Below, piece by piece: positions 8,727-16,415 of a stretch of 45,708 bases of DNA; within the stretch, counting starts at the first letter, position 1; every line of letters begins with the position of its first letter. Location: positions 1 through 45,708 of the forward strand of contig NZ_JACONW010000031.1 of assembly GCF_014357575.1 (NCBI RefSeq), read 5' to 3'. Source of the stretch: Pseudomonas folii (GTDB lineage: Bacteria; Pseudomonadota; Gammaproteobacteria; Pseudomonadales; Pseudomonadaceae). The notes below the pieces were generated by a model. It did no database searches. It saw only the letters and a program-made list of their open reading frames with translations, and had not been told where the DNA came from. Both the position numbers and the translations under genes were made by a program.

Positions 8727-9488
8727 TTAACTCAGCGGATTGAAGCCATCACCGGCCGAGCAGAAACGCTCCTGAACCGCCTGGCTGGCGTCGCTGCCAT
8801 CTCTGTCGCGCCGCTTGCCCCATTCGCGACATTTTTCCCGGAAGTAAACTTTGGCGCCTTTGCGGCATTCCCGGTGTTCGATTGAGCCGCGCCGATAGTT
8901 GGCGCAGACGCTGGTGCCGTCGATACGGTTGTTATTGATCGCCCACTCGGCAGCGTAGGTGCGTTTACCGTCCCATTGCCAAACGGTGGCCCGCTCGACG
9001 TTGAAGGCTGTCACGCGCTTGGTGCGCGCAGGTTGTTGCTGGTCGCTTTTGTACTTCGCCATGTAGGACGCGCTCACCAGACCGCGTGCGTCTGGGTTCT
9101 CGGTTGTGCGGGGGAATTGACCGTAGCGGCAAGTAGCTACGGCTTCGTCGATGATGTTGTCTGGTTTTATGCAGTCGGCCAGCGGTTTGGTCGTGATCAA
9201 GGCATCCTGCGTGTAAATCGGCGGCACCGGGTTTGAGCTGATAGGCAGCGTGAGCGCGGGGGTGTGGTGCACGGTCACACGGCTAACGGCACTGCTTAAA
9301 AGATCGCTGAAATCCACCAGCAGATAGCCTGCGGCAACGACGACCAGCAACGGCACGAAAATGCGCCGCCAGGTTCGTGCAGTGCTGGAAGAGTGGCGTC
9401 TATACGCCCGAGGCGCGTCATCAGCCTGAGCGTGCAACTGCTCAAAGGGATTGAGTTTGTCCCGAGGCTGGCTCTCGCTTGAATCCAT
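8727..9488 (-). CDS. hypothetical single-pass membrane protein with Cys-rich C-terminal domain
   Basis: The 253-residue protein is not one I recognise. Residues 1-40 are polar and cytoplasmic in character, ending in an RTWRR basic stop. One membrane segment follows (about 43-61, FVPLLVVVAAGYLLVDF). The remaining 190 residues would be periplasmic. They contain six cysteines, three of them close together near the end (RECRKG, EKCREW, RFCSAG), consistent with disulfides. The ATG at 9488 has AAGGAA seven bases upstream. It is separated from the T6SS genes by two REP pairs, so it is probably not part of that system. Confidence 0.6.
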   Translation of the reverse strand: MDSSESQPRDKLNPFEQLHAQADDAPRAYRRHSSSTARTWRRIFVPLLVVVAAGYLLVDFSDLLSSAVSRVTVHHTPALTLPISSNPVPPIYTQDALITTKPLADCIKPDNIIDEAVATCRYGQFPRTTENPDARGLVSASYMAKYKSDQQQPARTKRVTAFNVERATVWQWDGKRTYAAEWAINNNRIDGTSVCANYRRGSIEHRECRKGAKVYFREKCREWGKRRDRDGSDASQAVQERFCSAGDGFNPLS

Positions 9489-9633
9489 ACACTCTTCCTT
9501 GATGTGGGCTGCGCATCCTTTGCGCCAGGTGAGTCGAGGGTAAACCGATTGAAAGTGTTTCGCCAGCGTTACACAGGGTGCGGTGCTCAGGAGCTTTTCG
9601 ATGTACTGACACTGCGTTGTCTTGCTCTTGTAG

Positions 9634-9732
9634 GACTGCCGGGCGGCACTCTGCTTTAGCCGGGTGAGCGGTATTTCTGCAGAAGAAAATTTAGCGACTG
9701 CCCTGACGTTCTCCCTGCTAAAGCCGGTCCTA
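9634..9732. repeat. REP-type inverted pair (family 1 relative)
   Basis: The left arm near 9634-9663 contains CTGCTTTAGCCGGG and the right arm near 9710-9732 contains CTGCTAAAGCCGGTCCTAC. They pair through a TAGGACTGCC...CTTTAGC core with several mismatches. It resembles the element at 2727-2818 but is degraded. Confidence 0.6.
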
Positions 9733-9750
9733 CGGGATGAGCGCGGTCTC

Positions 9751-9839
9751 TGTGGGAGCCGGGCTTGCCCGCGATAGGGTTTTGGTGATCTACCTGACAG
9801 ATAGCGGTGTCTGTATCGCGGGCAAGCCCAGCTCCCACA
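9751..9839. repeat. REP-type inverted pair (family 2 relative) downstream of the T6SS operon
   Basis: Arms 9751-9776 and 9814-9839 are 26-base reverse complements with one mismatch, around a TGGGAGC-GGGCTTGCCCGCGATA core and a 37-base loop. It lies 22 bases after the last gene of the leftward T6SS transcript and is the best candidate for its end. Confidence 0.85.
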
Positions 9840-9860
9840 AAATCTGACGGTGTCGAATCA

Positions 9861-10304
9861 CTAGTGCTTACGGCCTTTGCTCCGGGCTTTTATGCGCTGC
9901 TCGCGGATTTTGACCAACTCCTCCCGCATCTCGCGATGCCGCTTACTATTGAGCAGTAATAAACCCAGCAGAGGAAACAACAGACCTGTTGTGTAGGAGA
10001 ACATGTGCGGCCTGTAGCCAAAGGTAAGCAGCACCGTGAGCAGGCTGATTATCAGCAATGCGACGATGATCCAGACACCCCAGGTCCTCCCCCGAATCAT
10101 CATGAAATTACCGAAACACAGCACCACCGAGAGCGCGATGGCTGCCATCGCAGAGTAGCTACCCCGCTCGGAATACTCGCGAAAGTAAGTACTGCTCGCC
10201 AATGAGATGGCGACACTTATGGAAAATACCGCGAGAAAGAATGCGCCGATGAACGCTGGGAAATAACGAGCGAGAAATGCCTGCAAGCTGTCGGTATGGT
10301 TCAT
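9861..10304 (-). CDS. four-helix inner-membrane protein, tandem paralogue B (candidate immunity)
   Basis: The 147-residue protein has four predicted membrane helices (about residues 15-37, 48-68, 72-95 and 99-118). The tail is strongly basic and likely helical, from SKRHREMREELVKIREQR onward. By the positive-inside rule both ends are cytoplasmic. It is a close paralogue of the gene 13 bases upstream. The second half is nearly identical, while the first periplasmic loop (YFREYSERGSYSA here) differs. No good ribosome site precedes the ATG, so translation may depend on coupling. Its position after a candidate membrane-acting effector suggests immunity; this is inference, as I recognise no family. 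Confidence 0.6.
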   Translation of the reverse strand: MNHTDSLQAFLARYFPAFIGAFFLAVFSISVAISLASSTYFREYSERGSYSAMAAIALSVVLCFGNFMMIRGRTWGVWIIVALLIISLLTVLLTFGYRPHMFSYTTGLLFPLLGLLLLNSKRHREMREELVKIREQRIKARSKGRKH

Positions 10305-10545
10305 TGATGGTATCGACTCACTGACGCTTAAGGCCTTTTTTCCGGGCTTTCACGCGTTGCTCACGAACTTTGACCAGTTCCTCCCGCATCTCGCGATGTC
10401 TTTTCGAGTTGAGCATCAGCAGCCCAAGCAAGGGTAGAAGTATGCCGGTGGTGTAGGAGAATATGTGGGGCCTGTAGCCGTAGGTGAGAAGCACCGTGAG
10501 CAGGCTGATTATCAGCAATGCGACGATGATCCAGACACCCCAGGT
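10030..10545. repeat. direct repeat inside the two paralogous membrane-protein genes
   Basis: A 56-base block is identical at 10030-10085 and 10490-10545, including synonymous positions; identity stays high on either side. It encodes the third membrane helix and the end of the loop before it. This points to recent duplication or gene conversion restricted to the middle and C-terminal parts. Confidence 0.9.
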
Positions 10546-10764
10546 GCGGCCCCGGATCATCATGAAATTACCGAAACACAGGAGCACTGTCACAGCAATC
10601 ACGGCTACGAGTGTGTAGCGAGCCTCAAGCGGATGTCCTCGAAAATAAGTGCTGCCAACCAGTGAAATCGCACAACTCAAGGAAAACAGCGCGAGGAAAA
10701 ATGTGCTGATGAACGTTGGGAAAAACCGGGCCAGAAAGTCTCTGAGGCCATCTGTGTAATTCAT
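10318..10764 (-). CDS. four-helix inner-membrane protein, tandem paralogue A (candidate immunity)
   Basis: The 148-residue membrane protein has the same four-helix layout and basic C-terminal tail as its downstream copy. Its ATG overlaps the stop codon of the 301-residue gene by four bases (ATGA), a coupling typical of effector-immunity pairs. The first periplasmic loop reads YFRGHPLEARYT, unlike the paralogue's, whereas helix 3 and the tail are almost the same. Immunity to a toxin acting on the inner membrane usually resides in a membrane protein, which fits. No named family recognised; function is inferred from position and topology only. Confidence 0.65.
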   Translation of the reverse strand: MNYTDGLRDFLARFFPTFISTFFLALFSLSCAISLVGSTYFRGHPLEARYTLVAVIAVTVLLCFGNFMMIRGRTWGVWIIVALLIISLLTVLLTYGYRPHIFSYTTGILLPLLGLLMLNSKRHREMREELVKVREQRVKARKKGLKRQ

Positions 10765-11666
10765 GGGGCAAGTTCCTCATAAAGCCCAACCGCTATGGAT
10801 TGCACTGTCCCTGAACCAGCCAGTCCAATGGATGCACCTAACGCATCTCTGATTTGAGTCGTAGTTGCATGCTGTATCTGGGTGGGAGTGAAGCGCTTGG
10901 GCAATACACCTGCCGCCTGTTTTAGTCTTAAGAGCTTGCTAGTCAGCTCCGGCTGTCGAAGTGATAACAATTCATCTGTAAGCGCCTTTCGCTGTTGCCG
11001 GGACAATCCTTTGGAGGTCTCATACCAGCTTCGGCCAGTCGCCGCTTTACGAGCTTTTAGAAATTTAAAAGTAGTCAGTCCTGATGCTCCAACTCCCAGC
11101 AGAGAGACAGCATCCAGAACCGGCATGAGTGTTTGGTACCACTCTTCGTTATCCATTGCGTCATTAGCCGCAGGGTTTTCAGCTTCTTTGAAGGTGCGTA
11201 CGGCGCCAACAGCGCACTGAACACTGCTTGCAGTCGCAGCAGCAACCCCAATCCCCGCCACCACAATACTAGCCCCCGCTGTAAACGGCACCGCCACTGT
11301 TCCGCTGAACACCACGAGCCAGCCCAGTATTGCGCCAGCGCAGGACAGGGTGGCGCCGACCGCTTCCTTGACCACACGTGATTCGCGCGGGTTGTTTTGC
11401 ACTTCGTGGGCAAACTGGGCGGGGGCGATGTATTTCTTGGCTTCGCGCAGGATGATGCGCTTGGGCTGGATGCTGCAGATTGGCGTGAATTCGCGGAGGG
11501 TGACGACGTTGAAGTCGGCGTCGATGTAGACCACGCCAGCACCCACGATGCCGGGGTCGGCATCAATCGCGGCGAACAGCCGGGGCAGGTTGATGCGGCT
11601 TTCGATGCGTTGGCGGGCCAGGAATTGAGAAGGGTTGTTGCTCAGTCCGGTGAGAATCTGGGTCAT
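10761..11666 (-). CDS. candidate membrane-inserting T6SS effector (unrecognised family)
   Basis: The 301-residue protein has a soluble N-terminal domain (1-100) with a GAGVVYIDADFNVVTLREF strand pair, a hydrophobic Gly/Ala-rich stretch (101-156) able to form two or three membrane helices, and a hydrophobic patch at 181-200. The basic helical C-terminus runs to residue 301. There is no signal peptide. Relatives in pseudomonads are, as I recall, sometimes labelled 'NAD synthetase', but no ATP-pyrophosphatase or NAD-synthetase motif is visible. AAGGAAG lies eight to ten bases before the ATG. It follows tagQ across a 94-base spacer holding a strong hairpin. Cargo without a signal peptide, a membrane-active segment and overlapping membrane-protein partners suggest a pore-forming effector; this is inference. 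Confidence 0.6.
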   Translation of the reverse strand: MTQILTGLSNNPSQFLARQRIESRINLPRLFAAIDADPGIVGAGVVYIDADFNVVTLREFTPICSIQPKRIILREAKKYIAPAQFAHEVQNNPRESRVVKEAVGATLSCAGAILGWLVVFSGTVAVPFTAGASIVVAGIGVAAATASSVQCAVGAVRTFKEAENPAANDAMDNEEWYQTLMPVLDAVSLLGVGASGLTTFKFLKARKAATGRSWYETSKGLSRQQRKALTDELLSLRQPELTSKLLRLKQAAGVLPKRFTPTQIQHATTTQIRDALGASIGLAGSGTVQSIAVGLYEELAP

Positions 11667-11688
11667 GTTATTTCTTCCTTGTCATGCA

Positions 11689-11739
11689 CGATAACCGCCA
11701 CCAGCCCCCTCATTCAGAGAGGGCCGATGGCGGTTATCG
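11689..11739 (-). terminator. long hairpin between tagQ and the candidate effector
   Basis: Perfect 12-base arms (CGATAACCGCCA at 11689-11700 and its complement at 11728-11739) enclose a second, imperfect stem made from GCCCCCTC and GAGGGC. There is no T-run, so it may attenuate rather than terminate transcription, or stabilise the tagQ 3' end. It ends just upstream of the ribosome site of the next gene. Confidence 0.7.
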
Positions 11740-11760
11740 ATTACAGCGACAACCAGTCAA

Positions 11761-12696
11761 TCAAACGTTAGGGCAAGGAACCGGAGCCCAGTCGCCTACG
11801 TCAGGGCTTTTGCACATGCCCTCAACCTGGCTTTTACCAGCAGTAGCAACTTTGTCGCTTTCAGCCTGCTTGGCTTTGGCGTCGACCAGGGTTTTCTCGG
11901 TCTTCACGGCTTCTTGTGGAACGACCGGCAGTTTGGCTTTCGCTGGCTGCTTGGTCTTTTTCTTGGTGGTCGTTGCGGCAGCTGGAGCAGCGTCGGCTGC
12001 AGCCACGGTTGCAACGTCGGTGCGCTGTACGCCGACTTGTTGCAGGTCTTTTTCGTAAGCCTGGGTGTAGTTGCTCAGGTCTTCACTGGCACGACCGTTT
12101 ACGGCAGCGATCAGGTCGTTGGATTCTTTCAGGCCCGATACGATTTCTGCCAGGCGCTTACGGCCTTCGGTGTCGTTGATGGTTTTGGCTTTGCGGGCCG
12201 TCATCAGGTTGGCGAACTGCTGCTGATAGCAGGACTGCGAAGCACGAGCGTAAGCGGTGCTGCGGTCGATGTCAGCGGCGCTCTTGTTGATGTCGCCTGC
12301 GTACGAAGCGATACGCTGCTTGTCATCGGTGATCTGCTTCTGACGCTCGGTGTAGTAACCGGCTGCGCCACCGACTAATGCCCCGCCCGCTGCGCCGATG
12401 GCGGCGTTGCGGCCACGCTTCTCGGAGTCACCGGTCAATGCGCCGGCCAGTGCGCCACCCACAGCGCCCAATGCGGCACCGGTAGCGACCGATTTGGTCA
12501 TGTCCGAATCAGTGCTGCGCAGGTGTTGTACCGGCTCGTAGCATGTCGGGTAGTACTCGACCTTGGTGGTCGCGCCTACTTTGGACACTGGCGAGCTGGC
12601 GCAACCGGTAAGAATGACCGCGCCAAAACCAGCCGCGGTCATCATCAGAGCGCGACCAGTGGAACGGGTGAGCAGGGGTTTACGGGACAAAAGCAT
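11761..12696 (-). CDS. tagQ: T6SS accessory outer-membrane lipoprotein TagQ
   Basis: The lipoprotein is 311 residues from the ATG at 12696. This start gives a normal signal peptide ending AVILTGC, and it has an AAGAGA-type ribosome site; the frame also extends to 12786, overlapping tagR. Past the lipid anchor there is a glycine-zipper region (about residues 68-112: GAALGAVGGALAGALTG then AAIGAAGGALVGGAAGYY), a helical middle, and an Ala/Lys-rich low-complexity segment before the C-terminus. In P. aeruginosa TagQ anchors TagR at the outer membrane, upstream of PpkA signalling. Gene order tagT-tagS-tagR-tagQ is the same as there. The family call rests mostly on position plus lipoprotein features. 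Confidence 0.85.
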   Translation of the reverse strand: MLLSRKPLLTRSTGRALMMTAAGFGAVILTGCASSPVSKVGATTKVEYYPTCYEPVQHLRSTDSDMTKSVATGAALGAVGGALAGALTGDSEKRGRNAAIGAAGGALVGGAAGYYTERQKQITDDKQRIASYAGDINKSAADIDRSTAYARASQSCYQQQFANLMTARKAKTINDTEGRKRLAEIVSGLKESNDLIAAVNGRASEDLSNYTQAYEKDLQQVGVQRTDVATVAAADAAPAAATTTKKKTKQPAKAKLPVVPQEAVKTEKTLVDAKAKQAESDKVATAGKSQVEGMCKSPDVGDWAPVPCPNV

Positions 12697-12782
12697 ATTT
12701 GCGTTCTCTTCTTTAGTTTGGACTAGCCCGACGCGGCTTACAGCCGCCCGAGTCCCCTCTGTATTTGCAAGACTACGACGGG

Positions 12783-14504
12783 TCATTGCTGACCTGCCGA
12801 TGCAAGCAATTCCTTCAATATCGCCGCCGGATCGGCCCGCTTTTGCTGGCGGTAGTTACCGACATGACGCACGAATAGTGTTGCCCGTGTCACCAGACTC
12901 TTGCCGATGATCGGTTTGCGATTGAGTTCTTCCTTGATGCGCTGGAATTGCGCCTGGATCACCGCATCGGTGTAGCGGGTGCCAGTGGCCAGGTTGTCGA
13001 TGTAGATCGCAACGGCGCCATCCAGCGCGCTGCGGCCGTTATCCAGCGCCGTGCCGAATAGCTTGGCGGTCGCCTCATCCTTGGCGTCCAGCGCCTGCTG
13101 CTGGCTCTTTTTGAGATTGGTCAGGCGAATGTTGTAGTTGCTGATGGTTTCAGCCACCAGCGCCGCTGACTGGATCAGGTTGCCCGCGGCCTCTTCGCGC
13201 TGTCGGGCGATCAGCGAGACGTTGCGCTTGAGCTCTTCGTTGACCAGTCCCAGCTCGGCTTGCAGACGTGTATCGGTGCTGGCAGCGATGATGCTGTCGA
13301 GGCGCTTGGTCGGGTCCTGGGCGTCATCAATGGCGTCGGTCAGCGAGGCCAGGCGACCTTCCTTTTCCCACTGGGTAAACAGCTCTTTGTAGCGTGAGCG
13401 GGGTGCCGACAGCGCGCCGATGGCAACCCTGAAACCAGTGGTTTCATTGCTCTGTTCGGTACCGTCGGCGGCAAACAGCGGGTACTCGCGTCGCATGCCG
13501 GTAAACAGCGTGCCTTCGCCCTCCAGATAGTTGCCGCCCTTGGCCACGAAGCCGCCATAAGTGCCCTGACGACGTCCGGCATGTACCAGCTGGAAAGATT
13601 CCTGAACCATTTCCGCCGCGTTGCCGATGACGTCGAACATGCCGATGGGGTTAGGCAATTTGGTGCCAATGGGCGTCAGTCTTGCGGCCTGGCCGGTACC
13701 GCCCGCGACCTGGTTGAAGACCGCCCAGTCGGCAAGCGGGCCGTCGCTTTCGCTGCCTTCAACCCTGCGAGGAAACAGCCGGGCTTCAAGCTCTTGGCGA
13801 TTGACCGCCTGACCGCCCCGCGCCGCGAACTCCCACTCCACTTCAGTGGGCAGGCGAACGAATCCGATACCACCGTCCTCGGCATCGTTGCCGCGACCGC
13901 TGACAGGTAGCAGGTCGCGATGGTTTTTCATCAACCAGGCGCTGTACACCGCCGCAAAGTGTTCGGCTTCGAAGCGTGACAGTTTGACCTTCGGCAAGCG
14001 TGCGGCCATGCCCTGGGGCACTTCGCATGCCGGGGCAGGTTCACCGCTGGCCAGCGACTGAGCCTGAGCCATCACTTGCGCGTATTGACGCGCCGTGACT
14101 TCGTATTTGCCGATGAAGTACATCATCGGCTTGAGCGGCGTGCCCTTGTCAGTTTTGGGCAGTACGGGGCCAATGGTTTTGCCCCAGTCACTGGACAAGT
14201 CCTTGAGGGTGAACTGACCGTTGATGAAGTCGCGTCGGTAGCCGGAAATAAACGATTGTTTGTAGCCGGGTTCGCCTTCGCTGAATGGGTAGCCGAGGCT
14301 GATTTCGCGATCATCCAGGCTGCCTTGGGCGAGGATGTAGACGTAGCGGAAGACCATTTCGCCGTCGCAAGGCAACGGCAGGCTGACGTCATCCGGCAGT
14401 GGCTTGGGGTTGTCCAGTTTGTAGGTGTCGTCGGCCAGTACCTGACCGGCCATACATAGCGAGACAACAGCCAGTGCCAGCGCGGCTCTGCGCAACTCAA
14501 ACAT
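12783..14504 (-). CDS. tagR: T6SS regulatory protein TagR (formylglycine-generating enzyme-like domain)
   Basis: The periplasmic protein is 573 residues long from the ATG at 14504. A signal peptide covers residues 1-24 (ending GQVLA), and AAGGAAT lies eight bases before the start. The longer frame to 14636 reads into tagS and has no ribosome site. A sulfatase-modifying-factor-like fold (FGE/SUMF1) spans roughly residues 95-410: YFIGKYEVTARQYAQVMA, RLPTEVEWEFAARGG, GMFDVIGNAAEMVQES and TGFRVAIG are its hallmarks. A helical C-terminal region follows. TagR activates the kinase PpkA in P. aeruginosa; the fold is thought to be non-catalytic in that role. It overlaps tagS by eight bases. Confidence 0.92.
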   Translation of the reverse strand: MFELRRAALALAVVSLCMAGQVLADDTYKLDNPKPLPDDVSLPLPCDGEMVFRYVYILAQGSLDDREISLGYPFSEGEPGYKQSFISGYRRDFINGQFTLKDLSSDWGKTIGPVLPKTDKGTPLKPMMYFIGKYEVTARQYAQVMAQAQSLASGEPAPACEVPQGMAARLPKVKLSRFEAEHFAAVYSAWLMKNHRDLLPVSGRGNDAEDGGIGFVRLPTEVEWEFAARGGQAVNRQELEARLFPRRVEGSESDGPLADWAVFNQVAGGTGQAARLTPIGTKLPNPIGMFDVIGNAAEMVQESFQLVHAGRRQGTYGGFVAKGGNYLEGEGTLFTGMRREYPLFAADGTEQSNETTGFRVAIGALSAPRSRYKELFTQWEKEGRLASLTDAIDDAQDPTKRLDSIIAASTDTRLQAELGLVNEELKRNVSLIARQREEAAGNLIQSAALVAETISNYNIRLTNLKKSQQQALDAKDEATAKLFGTALDNGRSALDGAVAIYIDNLATGTRYTDAVIQAQFQRIKEELNRKPIIGKSLVTRATLFVRHVGNYRQQKRADPAAILKELLASAGQQ

Positions 14505-15699
14505 CTCGAATTCCTTCTGAAGCTTCAATTCGGGCCACGCGCCAGCCGCCCATCGCCGCAGCGCTGAGGCTGGCACCGAGCACGGCGAGCAGGGCGACGA
14601 AGTAGTGAACAGGTAGCAGGTGGCTGGCGTATTCATTGGTTGCTTGCGCGAACAATCGGTTCAGGCCAGTTTCGGCCAGGCCATACACGCCCGCCGCGAG
14701 CAGGGCCGCCAGCCCGCCGCTGTAGAGGGCCTGGAGCACCACGAACAGGAGCAGCGCGCCGGTACTGAAACCGAGCAAACGCAATACCGATAGCTCACGT
14801 CGTTTACGCTCAACGGCCGCCAGCGCCCCGGCGAAAATGGCGGCGAATGCGCCAGTGACGGCCAGCCCGGCAATGATCCAGAAGGTGATGGACAGGTTGT
14901 TGCTCAGGGACCGAACCTGATCAATAGCCTGGGCCTGAGTGGAAACCAGTTGTCCGCTGTCAGCGAAATACCGGCGCAGGGACTCAACGCCATCGAGGTC
15001 GTTTGCGTACAGCCGGAACGCCGGGTAGACCCGCTTTTGCGCAGACGTTGTCGGGTCGCCAGCCCAGCCCAGCACTGTGACTTCACGGCCATCGCGGTAA
15101 TCTTCGGCAGCTTCCAGCAGGCTCAAAGTCGCGAACATTGCATCGCGCTCGAAGGCCGCCAGCGGCAACACCGCCAGCACTTGCAAACGAGTGCGTTGCA
15201 CCTGTGCCTGCCCGGCGAGTTGCCGGGTGAAGGAGGCGTCCAGCCAATCGCCCGGTTTGCTGCCAAGTTTTTCCGCAGCGGTGTGGCTGAGGACCACGCT
15301 GTTGATCTGCACGGGCACTTTCAAACCTTCCAGCAGCGGATCACCGGCCGCCGTGGGGATCATCTCCACGTTCACCGCGGGACCTGCCGCCTGGCTGTTC
15401 AAATCTGCGGTGGCTGCGATTTGTCGAGTGCGCGGGATGGCGAATGCCACGTCAGGCCGTTGTGCCAGGAGCTCGACGAAGCTTCGGGTGAAGCGGCCGC
15501 CGCCCATGGGGATCACCTCGCGCACGCCGGGGTCGTGCTCCAGCCGTTGGGTCAGGCTAGTGATCAAACCGAACTTGAGGCCAAACAGCACCAGCAGCGG
15601 TGCTATTACGGCCACCAACGCCAGCACGGCGCAGGCCGAAAGGCGTGCATCAGCGCGGTAGTCTTGCCAGGCCAGGCTGGCCACCAGAGAAGGGCGCAT
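14497..15699 (-). CDS. tagS: T6SS-linked ABC transporter permease TagS
   Basis: The 400-residue protein has FtsX/LolE-type permease topology. One membrane helix lies near residues 22-45, followed by a large periplasmic domain (about 46-260). Three more helices follow near 270-295, 310-345 and 360-390, with an RRELSVLRLLGFSTGALL motif in between that is typical of the MacB/FtsX permease core. Its ATG overlaps the tagT stop by one base (TGATG). With TagT it forms the inner-membrane ABC unit of the TagQRST sensor that promotes PpkA activation; no transported substrate is known. Confidence 0.9.
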   Translation of the reverse strand: MRPSLVASLAWQDYRADARLSACAVLALVAVIAPLLVLFGLKFGLITSLTQRLEHDPGVREVIPMGGGRFTRSFVELLAQRPDVAFAIPRTRQIAATADLNSQAAGPAVNVEMIPTAAGDPLLEGLKVPVQINSVVLSHTAAEKLGSKPGDWLDASFTRQLAGQAQVQRTRLQVLAVLPLAAFERDAMFATLSLLEAAEDYRDGREVTVLGWAGDPTTSAQKRVYPAFRLYANDLDGVESLRRYFADSGQLVSTQAQAIDQVRSLSNNLSITFWIIAGLAVTGAFAAIFAGALAAVERKRRELSVLRLLGFSTGALLLFVVLQALYSGGLAALLAAGVYGLAETGLNRLFAQATNEYASHLLPVHYFVALLAVLGASLSAAAMGGWRVARIEASEGIRDV

Positions 15700-16415
15700 C
15701 AGCGGGCCTCCTCAAGGGTTGCCGTGACACCGCCGTCCGGGTCGCGTTGGCAAGCAATCCGCAGGCAGCCCAGGCCGTTCGTACGTGCCAGCGTTTCGTC
15801 GTGGGTGGCGATCACGCAGCAGGTCTGCTGATCTGCTGCGCCTCTGAGCAGAAGCTGCATGACCCTATTGGCGTTGAACGGGTCCAGTGCTGCGGTGGGT
15901 TCATCGGCCAGCAACAACTGCGGCGAGTGAGCCAGCGCCCGCGCACAACTGGCTCGTTGGCGCTGGCCAACGGAAAGCGAAGGTGGCTTCTTGTGCAGTT
16001 GATCAGCGATTTCCAGTTGTTCAGCCAGGCGCTGCACGCGACCGTCGTCCTTCAGGCCAAGTAATTGTCGGGGCAGGGCGATGTTGCCGCGCACATCGAG
16101 ATAACTCAGCAAGCCGCCGGTTTGCAGCACGTAGCCCAGATGACGGCTACGCAATTGCGCCAGATGGTTTTGCTGCGCGTTACGCCACAGGCCGCCGATG
16201 TCGAATTCGCCTTGTGACGTCGAGAAGTCAAAACGCTGGGCATGATCCGGTGACAACACCAGTGCCAGCAGATCCAGCAGCGTGCTCTTGCCACTGCCGC
16301 TTGGGCCGAGCAACGCCCATTGTTGCCCGGCAGTCAGCTCCAGGCGCGGAATCACCAGGCTGTAACGCTGGCTACCCGAGCCTCGCGTCTTGCGCACATC
16401 TCGCAGACTGAGCAT
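15699..16415 (-). CDS. tagT: T6SS-linked ABC transporter ATPase TagT
   Basis: The 238-residue ATPase carries the full ABC set: Walker A GPSGSGKST (about residues 37-45), signature LSVGQRQRASCARAL (about 147-161), Walker B LLLADEP (about 167-173) and a switch His in CVIATHDE (about 205). It is of the LolD type. The ATG overlaps the ppkA stop by one base. It pairs with TagS; in P. aeruginosa the TagT/TagS complex shows ATPase activity and is needed for response to envelope attack. Confidence 0.93.
   Translation of the reverse strand: MLSLRDVRKTRGSGSQRYSLVIPRLELTAGQQWALLGPSGSGKSTLLDLLALVLSPDHAQRFDFSTSQGEFDIGGLWRNAQQNHLAQLRSRHLGYVLQTGGLLSYLDVRGNIALPRQLLGLKDDGRVQRLAEQLEIADQLHKKPPSLSVGQRQRASCARALAHSPQLLLADEPTAALDPFNANRVMQLLLRGAADQQTCCVIATHDETLARTNGLGCLRIACQRDPDGGVTATLEEAR

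Noticed and set aside
8539..8730. 63-codon plus-strand frame in the spacer upstream of the MFS gene
   Set aside because: No ribosome site, and no recognisable feature; treated as spacer.
10761..11666. NAD synthetase annotation for the 301-residue protein
   Set aside because: No glutaminase, ATP-pyrophosphatase (SGGxDS) or other NAD synthetase motif is present, and the long hydrophobic stretch does not fit.
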